Shown: positions 33,604 through 46,177 of the stretch, in pieces
Layout: each line of letters starts with the position of its first letter
Position numbering within the stretch: the stretch's first letter is position 1
Source of the DNA: Plasmodium relictum
Lineage: Eukaryota > Apicomplexa > Aconoidasida > Haemosporida > Plasmodiidae
DNA: 64,000 nt
Assembly: GCF_900005765.1 (NCBI RefSeq)
Contig: NC_041691.1
Span: 806,001 to 870,000 of the forward strand
Reading direction: 5' to 3'
Position numbers and translations under genes: made by a program
The notes under the pieces: model-generated
Seen by the model: the letters and a program-made list of their open reading frames with translations, nothing else
What the model was told of the DNA's origin: nothing
The model's database searches: none

Positions 33604-36600
33604 CTTTAAATAAAAAAAAAAAAGGTTAAAAAATTGTAGTATGATTAATAAACTATAAAATATAAATATATTGAATTAACTAAATATTTAAAAAGAAAAA
33701 AAAAAAAATTAAAGACTCCTTTGTTATTTATAGAAATATGATAAAAAAAATACTAAACTATTTTTATTACACAACAGCTTATATAAAAGTGTACTATATT
33801 AATATATTCCAAATTCAATAAAATATTCTTCTATGCTTTAAAAATTTAATCTTTGAAAACTTAATATCTTTACAATTTTTTTTTAAATAAAATTTTTATA
33901 TTATAAAATCTTAAAAATGGAAAATAAGAAATATAAAATATCTTATAAATTATTTTTATTTTATTTTATTTCTTTAAATCATGATATATGTATATATAAA
34001 TATATTGTCTTATACAAAATTTAATTTTGTTTTAACATTCTTTTTTTTTTTTTTTGAAATATTCTATAATCATTTTTTAATTTAAAATTAAATTTACTAT
34101 ATATTTTTTTTCCAAGAAAAATCGTTATCATTCAATTTCAATTAGCTTCTTTTTTACATGCAATTATAAAAATAGTTCTTAAAAAAAAAAATAAAATAGA
34201 ATACATGAATAAATATAAAGTATTTTAAACCCTAATTAGTAATTACTAGTTTTAGAGAATAAATTAAATCTAATTTTTTTTTTTTTTTACTTTATTTTAT
34301 TTTATTAAGGTATCTCTGCTACATTAATGCCTTTAACTCTTTGTTTTTTTTTTTATTTATTTGTAGTATCTTTATTATTTATTTTTTATTAATCACATAA
34401 TTTTTAGTTTTTAAAATTATTTATAATATTTTTAATCTGTTATGTCCTTTATTATTACCTTAATAATTTATTAAGAATAACTTGAAAAAAATGGATCTTA
34501 ATTTCTTTTTTTTTTAATTATTCATTTTTTTTTTTTTTTTATTTCTTTTTAGTGTGGATTAATTTACACAATATTTTATTTCAATCTATTTCTTAATTTT
34601 ATAAACTCCCTTTAACAATATTAAGAAAAAGAAATTAGGATATACAAAAGTATTTAATAGTATATAAAGTATTTTTTTTTTTTTACACTTAAATATAATT
34701 AACTAGAATAATTATGTATAATTATTATTATATAATTAAAAATGAAAAGATTACACATAATATGAAATATTCACTTATTTATATTTAATTATTAAATAAA
34801 AAAAATGAAAAAAAAAAAAAGGACACATTAAATCTCTAATGCACTTCATTATGCTTTTTAAAAGTAGGATGTTGGTATGATGCACTTTTTTTAAAACTTG
34901 GATACTATTTTTTTTTTTTTATTAAATTTTTTAAGGACCTTATAAATGACATGGATTTTAATAGGAATAATTTTGTTTTACATAGTATTTTTAAAATTTA
35001 TTTAAATAATAAAAGAGAATAGCTCCCTTCTCTTACTATATATATATATTTCTATAAAAATACAATTTATTTAAATATCTTTAGTATTGTTAAAGTGCTA
35101 GTAGCTGTACTTTTTTCCAGGATATCATAAGAATTAAAAATATTTAAAATTAAAAAAAAAAAAAAATTTCTATATAGAAAAATTATTTTATTAGAAAGCT
35201 TGTAAATAATAAATACTTCTATTAATGCATATTTTTATGAAAAGAGTTATATTAAAAATCCTTAAAAAGAAAATACACATAAATGAAAAAAGGAAAGAAA
35301 AAAAGCATTTGAATTTTTATTTCTCTTTAGAGTAATGCATTAAAATATTGTAGTAATTTTCATTAAAAAATTTTCAAAAAAACTAATTTCTTTTTCTCTA
35401 ATTCTTTTCGTAAAATACAATAATTATTAATATATAGGAAATTATTTCACAAAGGCATTCAAGTATTTCTATATACAAATAATTATTATTTAAATAAATA
35501 TACGTAACATCTATTTTTAATTTCTTATTTTTAATTGACTAATAATTTATATTGTGTAATCATTTTATAAGTGTATATTGTTAGAGTACCATTGTGAATA
35601 TATATTTATTTTTATTTTTATTTATTTTTAAAAATTTTTTATTTTTATTTAAAAGCTTTTAATGATTATGTCTTATCAAGTTTTATACATGCAGAAAATA
35701 AAAAGATTATAAATCATCTTTAATGTATCTAATCATAAACAGTATATATTTTTTATATATTTCATTTTCTTTTTATTAAAATTTAAAAAAAAAAAAAGAT
35801 AAAAAAAGAATACTTTTATTGAACTTTTTTTAAATTGTTATACAATCCTAATCCTTTATTTTATAAAGTGTATAAGACGACTAGCTATATTCATTTTTTA
35901 AAAAATTAGGCATAAATAAATATACAATAATGGCATATTAAGGCTTACTTGTACCTTTTTACAGTTACTGGATTTTTTCAAAAAATATATCATGTTAATG
36001 TTTTTTATGAAGATATATAGGGGTTCTTCTATTTTTTTAAATTAAAAACAGAAAAAAGATAATGGCAAATAAAACTTTTGGGAAAAATTAAAAGTTATAT
36101 TTTTTTTTTTAAGAACGATAGTATTATTTTTATTTGAATTGATAGTTAAATATTTAAGTAATTAAATATATTTATATTCTTATTTTTATTAATATAATCT
36201 AATTAATTGTTATTTTTTCAAATACCATATTTGTTCACTATATTTTAATATGATATATATTAATATTATTATTTTTATAAGTATATCATGCTGAAATTTT
36301 CACTTTTCCATATTTTTAATTTTTTTTTTAAAGAAATAACTTGAATCGTGTAACGTTTCTTGACCTAGTTTTTTATATTTTTTTTCCCTTTTGCAAGTTT
36401 CAATGTAAAATTTTTTTATTAATTGTAAATCTGAATATAGACATAGATTGTTGTGATTTTTCGCCATTTTCCTATTATTATATATTTTTTTTTTAATAAT
36501 AATTTTTATTTTTGCATATATGTATATCTATCATTTTAATTTTTAAAGTTTAACAATTTTTTAAATGTTCTTTAAAAAAAAATAAAAAAAAAAATTATGT

Positions 36601-37752
36601 GTGCTTAAATCTATCTATAAAGAAATTTCTACATACAAGAAGAATAATTTTTTTTTTCAGTTTTTAATTTTTTATAAGATTCTTCTTCTTTAATTTATAA
36701 TATTCTAAATAAATTTAAATATATTGAAATAATTTATTATGCTATTTTTTAAATTAAAAACCATGAAACATGACCACTGCAATACATCATCCTTATGAAA
36801 TTAAATTTATTTTTCTACAAGCATACTTATTTTCATTACATAAACGATATATAAAATTTAAAGAAAAATGGAATTTTAACTAGATAATTATATTAAGTCA
36901 TAAGAATAAAATATAGTGTAATTAGATAAAAATGGAAAATCTATTCAACTTAAAATATTTGATGAATACAAATCGACAAAATGGAAAAAGGATATAAAAT
37001 GTTGAAAAAGTTTTTATATATTTAGTGTATTTCTTTCATCATATAATATTATTCATTTAAATTTTAACAATAATTAAAGATGAATTTACAAAATAAACCC
37101 TTTAAAAAAAATTAATAAAAAATCATAATTTGAAATATGCCAATAGCAAATTCTAAAATTTTCTTTTTTTATATACTCTTTTAGCATTAATGTAAAAGCT
37201 TTCATTTTTATTATCTCATTAAAATAAATTTTTTTCTTTTTATGATGTATTGTTTATACATTTTTAATAATTTTAAAAATCTTTCAAATTTTTACAATTT
37301 TACTTGGTATCTGAACATCTTTTTAATTTACAAATATATATATATATATATGTATACATTTTTTTTTTTTTTTAAGGGAATATTTTTATAAAGTAAAAAA
37401 AAAATATATTAAGATTTACAAAATATTTCATAATTTCTTCAATTCTCAGAGTTTTAACATTAAAAAAATTTTAAAGATAGAGTATTTTTTTTGTTTTTTT
37501 AAAAAATTGCATTAAAAATTGATTCTAATTTAGATAAAAAAAAAATGTAATAATTTAAGTAAAAAATGTACCTTTACGCAGTGATAAATAGCGAAATTAT
37601 ATGAATTTTTTTTTGAAGAAATAAAATAATTCTTTGATAGAAAAAGCGATGTGTGAATAAAAAAGAAATAATAATAAAGTGTATCATTTGTAAATATATA
37701 TATATACATATATATGTATATATATACTTATGTATAATATACATAAAAAAAA
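33604..37752. other. Large intergenic: divergent region of alveolin and mitochondrial L17
   Basis: 4.15 kb, the longest gene-free stretch in the window. Frames are stop-dense throughout, with A/T homopolymers. Two ATGCACTT boxes at 34839-34846 and 34880-34887. I see no exon chain; a non-coding RNA cannot be excluded. Confidence 0.6.
34839..34887 (-). promoter_or_regulatory. Pair of AAGTGCAT boxes upstream of alveolin
   Basis: ATGCACTT occurs at 34839-34846 and 34880-34887, 41 bp apart. It reads AAGTGCAT on the alveolin sense strand. The same octamer in the same sense lies upstream of SRA (19204-19211). It carries the GTGCA core known for invasion-type ApiAP2 sites; role inferred. Confidence 0.4.
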
Positions 37753-38755
37753 ATGGGATATACATCAACATTAAAATTTGTAAATCTAGGAGTTAAAAGA
37801 AGATTATTTCGAAGAGCTCATAAGCAACCACATCATAAGTGGGACAGCATAAAAAATCAGTTAAATGATTTATTAAAATATGGTAGAATTGAAACGACAT
37901 TAACAAAAGCTAAAGAATTACAAGGATATGCAGAAGAATTAATTTATTTTGCAAAAAAAAATACTATAGAAAATAATTTAAAAGTAGAAAGTATGTTAAG
38001 AACAGCTCAAGGAAGAAGAAGGCTATATGAATATTATGTTCCTTTATATAGGCATCGACCCTTTTTTTTTACTAGAGTTGTTAATCAATGGAGACTGCGA
38101 TTAAGAGATTCAGCACCAATGGCTTTTATTGAATTTATTGACCGACCTGGAGAATTAAGACCTGCTAGACCTACTGGATATGATAGAATTAAATTTATAT
38201 TTGAAGAAATGAAAAAAAATAGAAAAAATTTTCGAAAATATTTTCATATTGCAAAGAGGTTTAATTTATTAGATGAAAATGATCAACTAATTTCAAATTT
38301 TGATGAATGCACAATTGCTAAAAATGAAGATGTGGTAAAATATAACATAATACCTATACTATTTATCTTTTTAACATATATTTTTTTAATGTGTATTTTC
38401 AATATATATTTTTTCAAATATATTTATTATACTGATGCATTTTTTTTTATTATTATGTTAACAATCATTATCTAAGTATTCTTAAATTTCATTTAATAAT
38501 AATAATAAAAGAATAAATTGTATTTTTATATATTAATGTTATTTCAAATTTATCTCCTTTTTCATTTTATAGTGGAACAATGACGATGAGGATCAAATAG
38601 TTATAGATTCAGAGCTAATTGAAAAATATAAACACTTCGGTGAGCCTATGCTAAAAGGCCCTAAAAGAGGAAGAGAACCATTTTATGTTGACTTACCTCT
38701 TCCAAGTGTTGCTGAAAGAGAATTTTTAAATTACAGGAAAAAATTCAAACCTTAA
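37753..38755 (+). CDS. Mitochondrial ribosomal protein bL17m
   Basis: Large-subunit protein L17 of an organellar ribosome. Exons 37753-38334 and 38573-38755 with a 238-bp intron (GTAAAA..TATAG), phase 0: 254 residues. The bL17 core spans about 10-145: LGVKRRLFRRAHKQPHHKWD (family: LGR...HR..L..NL), LLKYGRIETTLTKAKELQGYAEELI (family: L..HERI.TT..KAKE.R...E.LI), and a C-terminal RPGELRPARPTGYDR. Residues ~150-254 are an extension ending with PFYVDLPLPSVAEREFLNYR. Without splicing, the frame reads into a hydrophobic intron translation that would look falsely like membrane segments. Mitochondrial rather than apicoplast is inferred from the lack of a signal peptide and from the remembered P. falciparum annotation. 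The COX2 gene follows 1.1 kb downstream on the same strand. Confidence 0.88.
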
Positions 38756-39817
38756 TTAATGCAGTTCTTTTTTTTATAAAGCTCTTTTTATATTAATAGA
38801 AAAATTTGGAATATACTTCAAAAGAAATTTTCTTTTATATATATATATTTTTTGAGATGCTTTTCCTCTTTTTTTTTTTCCCCATAAATAATATTAAATG
38901 AATTATCATATTTTATCTCTTTAATTATTAAAAAAAAAAGTATATGTTAAATAATAATACTTTTAAGTATTAATTTTTTTTTAAATCTTTTTAACATGAA
39001 ATTTTTTAATATTTAATTTTTTAGTTTCAATAATTTTTATAAAATATTGATAAACTATATTTTTATTATAATATTTAAATTTTCACCTCTTATAAAATTA
39101 CCACATTTAAAAAATATATCAAAAAAAAAAGAAAATATATAAATCAATGAACTATGAAAAAGAAAAAAAAAAGAGTATAAATATATATATATTAAATTTT
39201 AAGCACTAATAATTTTAAAAATTTATGATAAAATAAATTTTTACAATGAAAAATATAAATAAACAATTTTCATTAAAATTAAATTTTTATCCTAAAGAAA
39301 AAATTAAGAAACATATAATTATAAAAATATATAATATTTTATATATTTAATTATTTATGTATTACATTTTTTTTTTTTTTTTGAGTTAGATAAACTTGAA
39401 AAATAAAAGTAATATAAAATAAAATAATTTCAATTAAAAACAGATATATTAAAATAAATTATAAATAAGAATTTGTAAAATAACAGAAAAAAAAATTTAA
39501 ATAATCTAAATATTATTAAATTAAAAGAGTAAAAATTGAAAATTTAAACAGTTTATATGAGCAAAAAAAAAAAATAAATAAATAATAAATTTATATACTT
39601 TTCATAAAATAATACTTATATTAATATATATATATATATATTAACGAATTATAAAAAAATATATTTATAAATAAAAAAAGAAATGATATATATACATATA
39701 TGTGTGAATAAAAAATATATTTAATTAGAAAATAATAAATAAACATAAATTCTATATGAAAATTATGATATAACTTTTAGTTATGAACAAAAAATAAAAA
39801 AAAAATATATAGAAAAA
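38756..39817. other. Intergenic between L17 and COX2 C-terminal half
   Basis: 1.06 kb between two plus-strand genes; must hold the COX2 promoter. A-rich toward the COX2 start. No other feature seen. Confidence 0.65.
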
Positions 39818-40336
39818 ATGGAAATGATTAGAAGTATATTAGGATTTAATAAGCTTATGACATTTAATGAAAATAAGCTTTTATTAAAAAGTCTGAATGA
39901 TAAAGAGAATTTAAAAGTTGAAAATGTTAGAGCAGAAGATTATCCTACACCAGAAAAATATCTAGAAGACCCTGAAAAAATTCCAAAATATTATGTTTTT
40001 CAATCTAACATGGTCACAGATGAAGATTTACAACCTGGTATGTTAAGGCAGTTAGAAGTTGATAAAAGATTAACATTGCCAACAAGAACTCACATATCTT
40101 TTTTGGTAACAGCTACCGATGTTATACATTCATGGTCTATACCTAGCCTAGGTATAAAAGCTGATGCAGTACCTGGACGTTTACATAAAGTAACAACTTT
40201 TATTTTAAGAGAAGGTGTGTATTATGGTCAATGCTCGGAAATGTGTGGAACTTTGCACGGCTTTATGCCAATTGTTGTTGAAGCAGTATCACCAGAAGCT
40301 TACGCAGCTCATGCTAAGAAATATTATAGAGAATAA
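39818..40336 (+). CDS. COX2B: Cytochrome c oxidase subunit 2, nucleus-encoded C-terminal half (CuA domain)
   Basis: Intermembrane-space half of COX2, which holds the binuclear CuA centre that takes electrons from cytochrome c. 172 residues, single exon. All CuA ligands are present: H104 (HSW), C139, E141, C143, H147 and M150 in [12 protein letters not shown]. The domain continues to [20 protein letters not shown], a complete COX2 end. The N-terminal ~55 residues ([16 protein letters not shown]...) carry no membrane segments; the two COX2 transmembrane helices are absent. This matches the split, nuclear COX2a/COX2b arrangement known in apicomplexans and chlorophycean algae, where the other half is encoded elsewhere. 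Import signal: the first ~20 residues are mildly amphipathic; not proven. The start is the ATG at 39818. Confidence 0.95.
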   Translation: MEMIRSILGFNKLMTFNENKLLLKSLNDKENLKVENVRAEDYPTPEKYLEDPEKIPKYYVFQSNMVTDEDLQPGMLRQLEVDKRLTLPTRTHISFLVTATDVIHSWSIPSLGIKADAVPGRLHKVTTFILREGVYYGQCSEMCGTLHGFMPIVVEAVSPEAYAAHAKKYYRE

Positions 40337-41899
40337 ATTACATTTTTTACTTATATAATTACTACTTTTAATCATATCTATATTTTCTTAATTTTATTTC
40401 TTTTTATTATTTTATTCTATTCCATTTATTTTTTTTAATTTTTCTTTTTTTTATTTGTAATTTTATACTTAAAAATATTTGCTTTTTCTGAATCATATTT
40501 ATATTTTTTTTTCAAAATTTTTTATTTTGATGGTTTAATCTTACACATATATAATATATAAACAAATACATATCTCTTTTTTTGTAAATTTTAAAATAAT
40601 TTATTAAAACAAAAAATAATAAATAAACAAATATATAAAAAAAAATAAATAGAAAATAAAAATTAAAGGATGCATATGCTATTTTCTATAAATTAAGGAT
40701 TATTTTTGTATTTCTATGTATATAAAAGTAAATATATTTTTTTTTATTACAATAATTATTTTCTTAGCAACATATGATTTATTCAAATTAGACTGAAAAT
40801 CCTCTAAAGAATATCTTTGTATAAATATATATATATATATATTTACCAATAGATTAAAAATAATATAAAAATAATATTTGATATATTTTGTAATCATAAA
40901 GATAAAAATACTAAAACTAAAAAATTCATATGCTATTAATATGCTTGTAGTAAAATTATAGATCACTTTAAAATTTATGATTATAATATTCTATGTTAAT
41001 AATCTATTTTGTGACATTATTCTTATTATGCCCTTTTTATTATCCAATTTTTAGGAAAAAAATTGAAATAAGAAAAATTATATACAAGTAGTATATATAG
41101 AAAAGTAATTTTAATATATAGAAAGTGTCTTTTTTTATCACATAGAATATAATTTTATATAATGTAAAATTAAAGGACATATTTATCTTACAAATTATTA
41201 TATATTAATAGTTATAACAAAAAACTAATTTTGCAGAGAAAAGTTTTCTGTTATATGTTTTACTCCATTAAAAAAAAAAAATTTAAGGTGAAATATGTAT
41301 AATACATATTTTTATAAACTTCTAAATATAAAGAAATATATATATATTTTATTATTTCTTATTAGAAATAATATGAAAATTACTTTTTCTTAATTTTTTA
41401 ATATTATAATGCTATTTTTTTTATTATGTTAATCTTATTAATTATAGGTATAATATTTTTTTTAAAATATGCTTATTATAAAATAGTTAAATATATTTCT
41501 ATATTTTTTTTTTTTTTTTGGTTCATTATATATGACACGAATCATAGAGTGCATTATTTTAAAACGTTTCATAAAAGTTTATAATAATATGAAATACTAT
41601 AAAAAAAAAAAAAAGCTAAAGATCATTATACTTTTTAATCACAATGAAATATATTTCAAAAATTAAATTAGAAATACATATATGTAAATGTATGTTTTTT
41701 TATGTATAAAGCATGATTACATATAAATTTTATATTCTTCCTTATATATACATATATAGTTTTAAAATAATTTTATATATTTTTTTTAAAGGTTATTACT
41801 ATAAAATTAATAAGTGTAAAAATATATAAAAAAATAAAAAAGTTTTAGTAATGAAAATTGTATAAATATATATGGTATGTATGATGTGAAATGTGTAAA
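40337..41899. other. Intergenic: convergent region between COX2 and second alveolin
   Basis: 1.56 kb. Mostly low complexity. On the minus strand, 40700-40981 shows splice-like GTAAAT and TTTTCAG sites around protein-like pieces (see findings), but no start codon or family could be fixed, so no gene is called. Confidence 0.5.
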
Positions 41900-42700
41900 T
41901 TATAAATTTCCTGAGATTACCAAATTTTCAACATTTCTTTGCTCAGAAGACATATTTTGAATAGAACACTTCGAACTAAAATCCAATGATTTTTCATCAT
42001 TTACATTTAAATTATGATTCATAGTAATTGGCGTATTATAATTTGGGGAATGTTCAATTGACGAACTATAAAAATTAGGATGTTTAGACAATTTAGAACT
42101 ATTTGATATTCCTGAAGTAAAATAATCTTTGTCTTCATTTTGTTCAATTGGTATATATTGTATAGGTATAGGTACTTCAATATAACGTGGCACATAAATA
42201 GGAACAGGAATTTCAACATATTTTGGTTTGATTTTAGGAACCTCTAATGTTTTTGTTATAACTAATTCTACTCCTTTTGGTATATTTTTTGAAATTTCTT
42301 GATGATATACTTCTTGTCTTGGATGAATAATTGGAACATCAACATATTTGGGTACTTTTACTTCATTATATACAATTTTTTGTTCATTTTGAACTACTTC
42401 AACGATTTTTTCAATTTCTACTTCTTTAGTTATAACCTTTTTTTCTTTTTTCTCTTTTTTTGTTTCTATTAATCTCTCTTTAAAAATAATATTGGGGATT
42501 TTCGTAATTTTTTCAATAGTTGTTGTTTTAACTGGACCTGGTATTACCTTTGTTTTTACGTCTGTGCTTATGTTTTTGTAATGAAATAATTCTTCAGCAC
42601 AAATGTTATTTTTTAATTTATTCTCCTCTCCTATATTTTCATATATATTTGTATCATTTGGTTTAAATAGTTGAGTATCCTTATATGTATCTTCTTTCAT
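41900..42700 (-). CDS. Alveolin (inner membrane complex protein, IMC1 family), short form
   Basis: Second IMC1-type protein, 266 residues, single exon. The alveolin core at about 57-186 has repeating Val/Pro/Ile/Lys/Glu units: ITKEVEIEKIVEVVQNE, VKVPKYVDVPIIHPRQE, LEVPKIKPKYVEIPVPIYVP, RYIEVPIPIQYIP. The N-terminal 55 residues and the Ser/Asn-rich C-terminal ~80 are non-repetitive. Alveolins build the subpellicular network and are usually expressed in a stage-specific way in merozoite, ookinete or sporozoite. The start is the ATG at 42700. The core units here are closer to the EVPxxV/VPVP type than in the neighbour at 32566, so the two are not a recent tandem copy. Confidence 0.9.
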   Translation of the reverse strand: MKEDTYKDTQLFKPNDTNIYENIGEENKLKNNICAEELFHYKNISTDVKTKVIPGPVKTTTIEKITKIPNIIFKERLIETKKEKKEKKVITKEVEIEKIVEVVQNEQKIVYNEVKVPKYVDVPIIHPRQEVYHQEISKNIPKGVELVITKTLEVPKIKPKYVEIPVPIYVPRYIEVPIPIQYIPIEQNEDKDYFTSGISNSSKLSKHPNFYSSSIEHSPNYNTPITMNHNLNVNDEKSLDFSSKCSIQNMSSEQRNVENLVISGNL

Positions 42701-44115
42701 TTTTAAAACAATTTTTTTTTAAAAGAAAATCAAAAATTACAAAAAATTTTCTTTAAAAGAAAATTAAAAATTATATATATATATATATAATAATAATACT
42801 TTTTTTTTTAGTTTTTTCTTATAGCACAACTTTTAAGTCTATTTTTACATATATTTTATAAAAACAAGTTTATAAAATAATATATTAAAACAAGACATTA
42901 AATATAAAAAATATTAAGATTGCTTATGAAATGTTTTAAATATATAAATATGTAAAATTATATATATTTATATGAATATATTTGAACTTTTTTTTTTTTT
43001 TTCATCTATTAAAAAGGACTTCATACCATATTTCATATAAATAAAATTTTATTATCCACAATTATATAAAAGAAAGATTCTTGTCTAAATGATTTTTCTT
43101 TTTGCAAATCTTAAGATGATAATATAAATATTATTACTTTTTATAATAATTAAATAAAATTTTTCTAAATAAATATTGCATATTTTGTTATTAATTTTTA
43201 GTTCTTACGATGTTTATGATAATATCTTTATTATTTTATTTAGATTTTTCTTTTTTCCTTTTTCTTTTTTCTTTTTTTTTTTTCTTTTTTTTTTTCTTTT
43301 TTTTTTCTTCCTAAATATAAATATTAATAGTTAAAACTAATTACAATTTATTTTAATTAAAAAAAAAAAAAATAAAGTATTCTACAATACGTAAAATTCT
43401 CTTTTTAGGAAAAAGAGTACAATGTGTGATTAGTAGATATTATTTTGCATGTTATTTTTTTTTTTTTTTTTTTTGCCTTTTGATACAATTGTGTACAAAA
43501 AACTATTACAATTTCTATAACAGTATTTTTTTTTTTGGAAAAAAAAAAAAAATATAATAATAATTTAATTTTTTTTCATTTCAATAAATGTTTCTAAAAT
43601 GTTCTATAAATAATATGATATTTTATTAAAAAGAAAATAAATATTTGTTTTATTTTATTTTTTTTAAGATATTTTCAATGCTAAAAATTTTTATATAGTA
43701 AAAAAAAAAATGTTATAATTTTAAATGGAAATTAAAAATCTTAATATAATATATATTTTTAATTATTATATTAATTATTAAGAATTTTTTTAATTGTGAA
43801 TTATAATATTAAAAGAATAAAGAAGGAATTATTAAAAATAAAACTTTAGTATAATTAAAGAAAAAAAAAAGAAGGGTGAAAATTAGATGATATTAAGAAG
43901 GTGAATGGTATAAAGATAATAATATAAAACTATTCAAAATTATTAAAATTAATATATACATAAAAAAATAAAAATATAAACAAAAGAATATTTTTTCCTT
44001 TTCTTTTTATTTTACCCTCTCTTTTTCTTTTTTCTCTCAATATTTTTGTCATCTCTTTATAGAAATGTGTGTTAATTTCCTATATATTTCGAAGTTAAAA
44101 AAAAATTTTTTTTTT
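42701..44115. other. Intergenic: alveolin 5' flank, GDH 3' flank
   Basis: 1.4 kb with a pyrimidine-rich block (43250-43310, T with scattered C) and poly-A/T runs. No exon seen; no GTGCA motif noticed here. Confidence 0.6.
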
Positions 44116-45980
44116 TTATAAACCTCCTTGTTCAAGGAAGGAATCAGCAACTTTTAAGAATCCGGCAATATTAGCTCCAGCTACTAAATCTGGTTCGTTC
44201 ATATATGTTTTAGATGTATTATAACATTGGTCATATATACTTTTCATGATATTTTGTAATTTCTTATCAGTTTCTTCAGATGTCCATTGCATTCTCATAG
44301 AATTTTGACTCATTTCTAATCCGCTAACTGCCACTCCACCTGCATTTGCTGCTTTTGATGGGCAAATAATTATTTTATTTTGTTTTAATTTATGTATAGC
44401 TCTTATGTGCGTTGGCATATTTGCTCCTTCAACAACCATTTGACATTTATTTTTGATTAAAGCATCGGCATCTTGCTCACTTATTTCATTTTGCGTTGCA
44501 CATGGAAAAACAATATCACATGGTATATCCCAAGGTTTTTGTTTTTCAAAATATTTAGCAGTTTTTGAATATTTTAAGTATTCCTTCAATCTCTTTCTTT
44601 CATTGTTTTTTAAATTCATTATATGAGCTAATTGCTCTTTCGTAAAACCACTTGGTTCTAAAACAAATCCATCACTATCACTCATTGTTAATACAATAGC
44701 TCCTTTTTCAATTAATTTTTCTACTAAATATTGAGCAACATTTCCACTACCACTAACTACACATCTCTTATTTCTTAAATTATCATTCAAATCTTTTAGC
44801 GCATTTTCAGCAAAATAAACAACACCATACCCCGTTGCTTCTGATCTTATATTACTTCCACCCCATTTTATATTTTTTCCTGTTAATACTCCTTCAAATG
44901 CATTTTTTAATTTTTTATATTGACCAAACATAAAACCAATTTCTTTTCCACCTACTCCGATATCTCCAGCTGGTACATCAGTATTAGGACCTATATATCT
45001 GAATAAATTAGTCATAAATGATTGACAAAATTTCAAAATTTCATTTTCTGATTTTTCTTTGGGATCAAAATCAGATCCACCTTTTCCACCTCCCATTGGT
45101 AATGTTGTTAAGCTATTCTTAAAAATTTGTTCAAAACCTAAAAATTTAATAACACTTAAATTAACAGTAGGATGAAATCTCAATCCTCCTTTATATGGCC
45201 CTAGAACTGAACTATACTGAACTCTAAACCCTCTATTCACTTTATGTTCTCCTTTATCATTTATCCATGGTACACGAAATTGAATTACTCTCTCAGGTTC
45301 AGCAATATTTTCTAACACTCCTAAATACACAATATCTTTTTTAAATACTGGCTTTAAACATAATAACACTTCTTCAAACGCTTGTAAAAATTCAGGTTCA
45401 TTTTTATTTTTAGATATTACTTTTTGATGTAATTCATCAATTTTACACTCCAATGATTTCGTTGAATTATATCCGTAATTATATAAACTACATAACTTAT
45501 TTTTTCCTAAAAAAAATTAATATGTATAAAAGTATGAATCTAAATTAAACTTAACAAGCTAAAAAAAATATATATTCATCCATAAGTATATTGTCATTAG
45601 ACTATTAGGATATATATTTAAGCAAAGACTTAATAAATTAAAAATATATATTTTAAAAAAAAAAATTTAATTTTACACTTTCATATAATATAAAATACCT
45701 CTATTTTTTGAATATGCTCCTATATTAGCTTCATTAGTAATAAAACCTACAGAAAAAAAAAATTTTTTTTTTTTTTACTTAATCCTTTTTATTAATTTTA
45801 TATTCATATACAATACAGCATAGTATTCTTTTATTTCAAAATAAAGCATACGAAAGAAAAAATTGTATATTAAGTTAAAAAAAAAAATAATATAAAATTA
45901 GTAAAAGCATAAAATAGCATATATAAAAATTCATTTATATAAGAAATGAATATTATTCTTTTAAATATAAAAAGAAATAA

Positions 45981-46019
<39 letters not shown>

Positions 46020-46177
46020 ATATTTTTATTTTCATTATCTATTTCTTTTATTCTCTTATTAACATATTATAATTAGATGATACCTGGTGTAGCATAGTTT
46101 ATATAATTAGTTTTTGAAATCCCGTTTACATATGATATGAAAAGAATAAAACAAGTAATACATAAACATGAAATCAT
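44116..46177 (-). CDS. NADP-type glutamate dehydrogenase with N-terminal signal peptide
   Basis: Hexameric-class glutamate dehydrogenase interconverting glutamate and 2-oxoglutarate plus ammonia. Three exons: 46084-46177, 45699-45746 and 44116-45506; the phases (1,1) close to give 510 residues. The continuous frame at 44116-45453 starts at TTG and lacks the N-terminus. Exon 1 encodes a signal peptide (MISCLCITCFILFISYV), and exon 2 and the start of exon 3 give a Lys/Asn/Tyr-rich stretch (ITNEANIGAYSKNRGK, LYNYGYNSTKS), together a bipartite leader as for the apicoplast. Catalytic landmarks: GPYKGGLRFHP (K153) and GGGKGGSDFDP (K189), dinucleotide loop GSGNVA (300-305). The residue after beta-2 is Ser (SDSDG) rather than an acidic residue clashing with the NADP phosphate. 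Probably the orthologue remembered as P. falciparum GDHb, also 510 aa. Actual location needs testing. Confidence 0.9.

Noticed and set aside
38335-38475. C-terminal membrane helices on mitochondrial L17
   Set aside because: Hydrophobic sequence is translation of the intron; splicing at 38334/38573 gives a conserved soluble tail.
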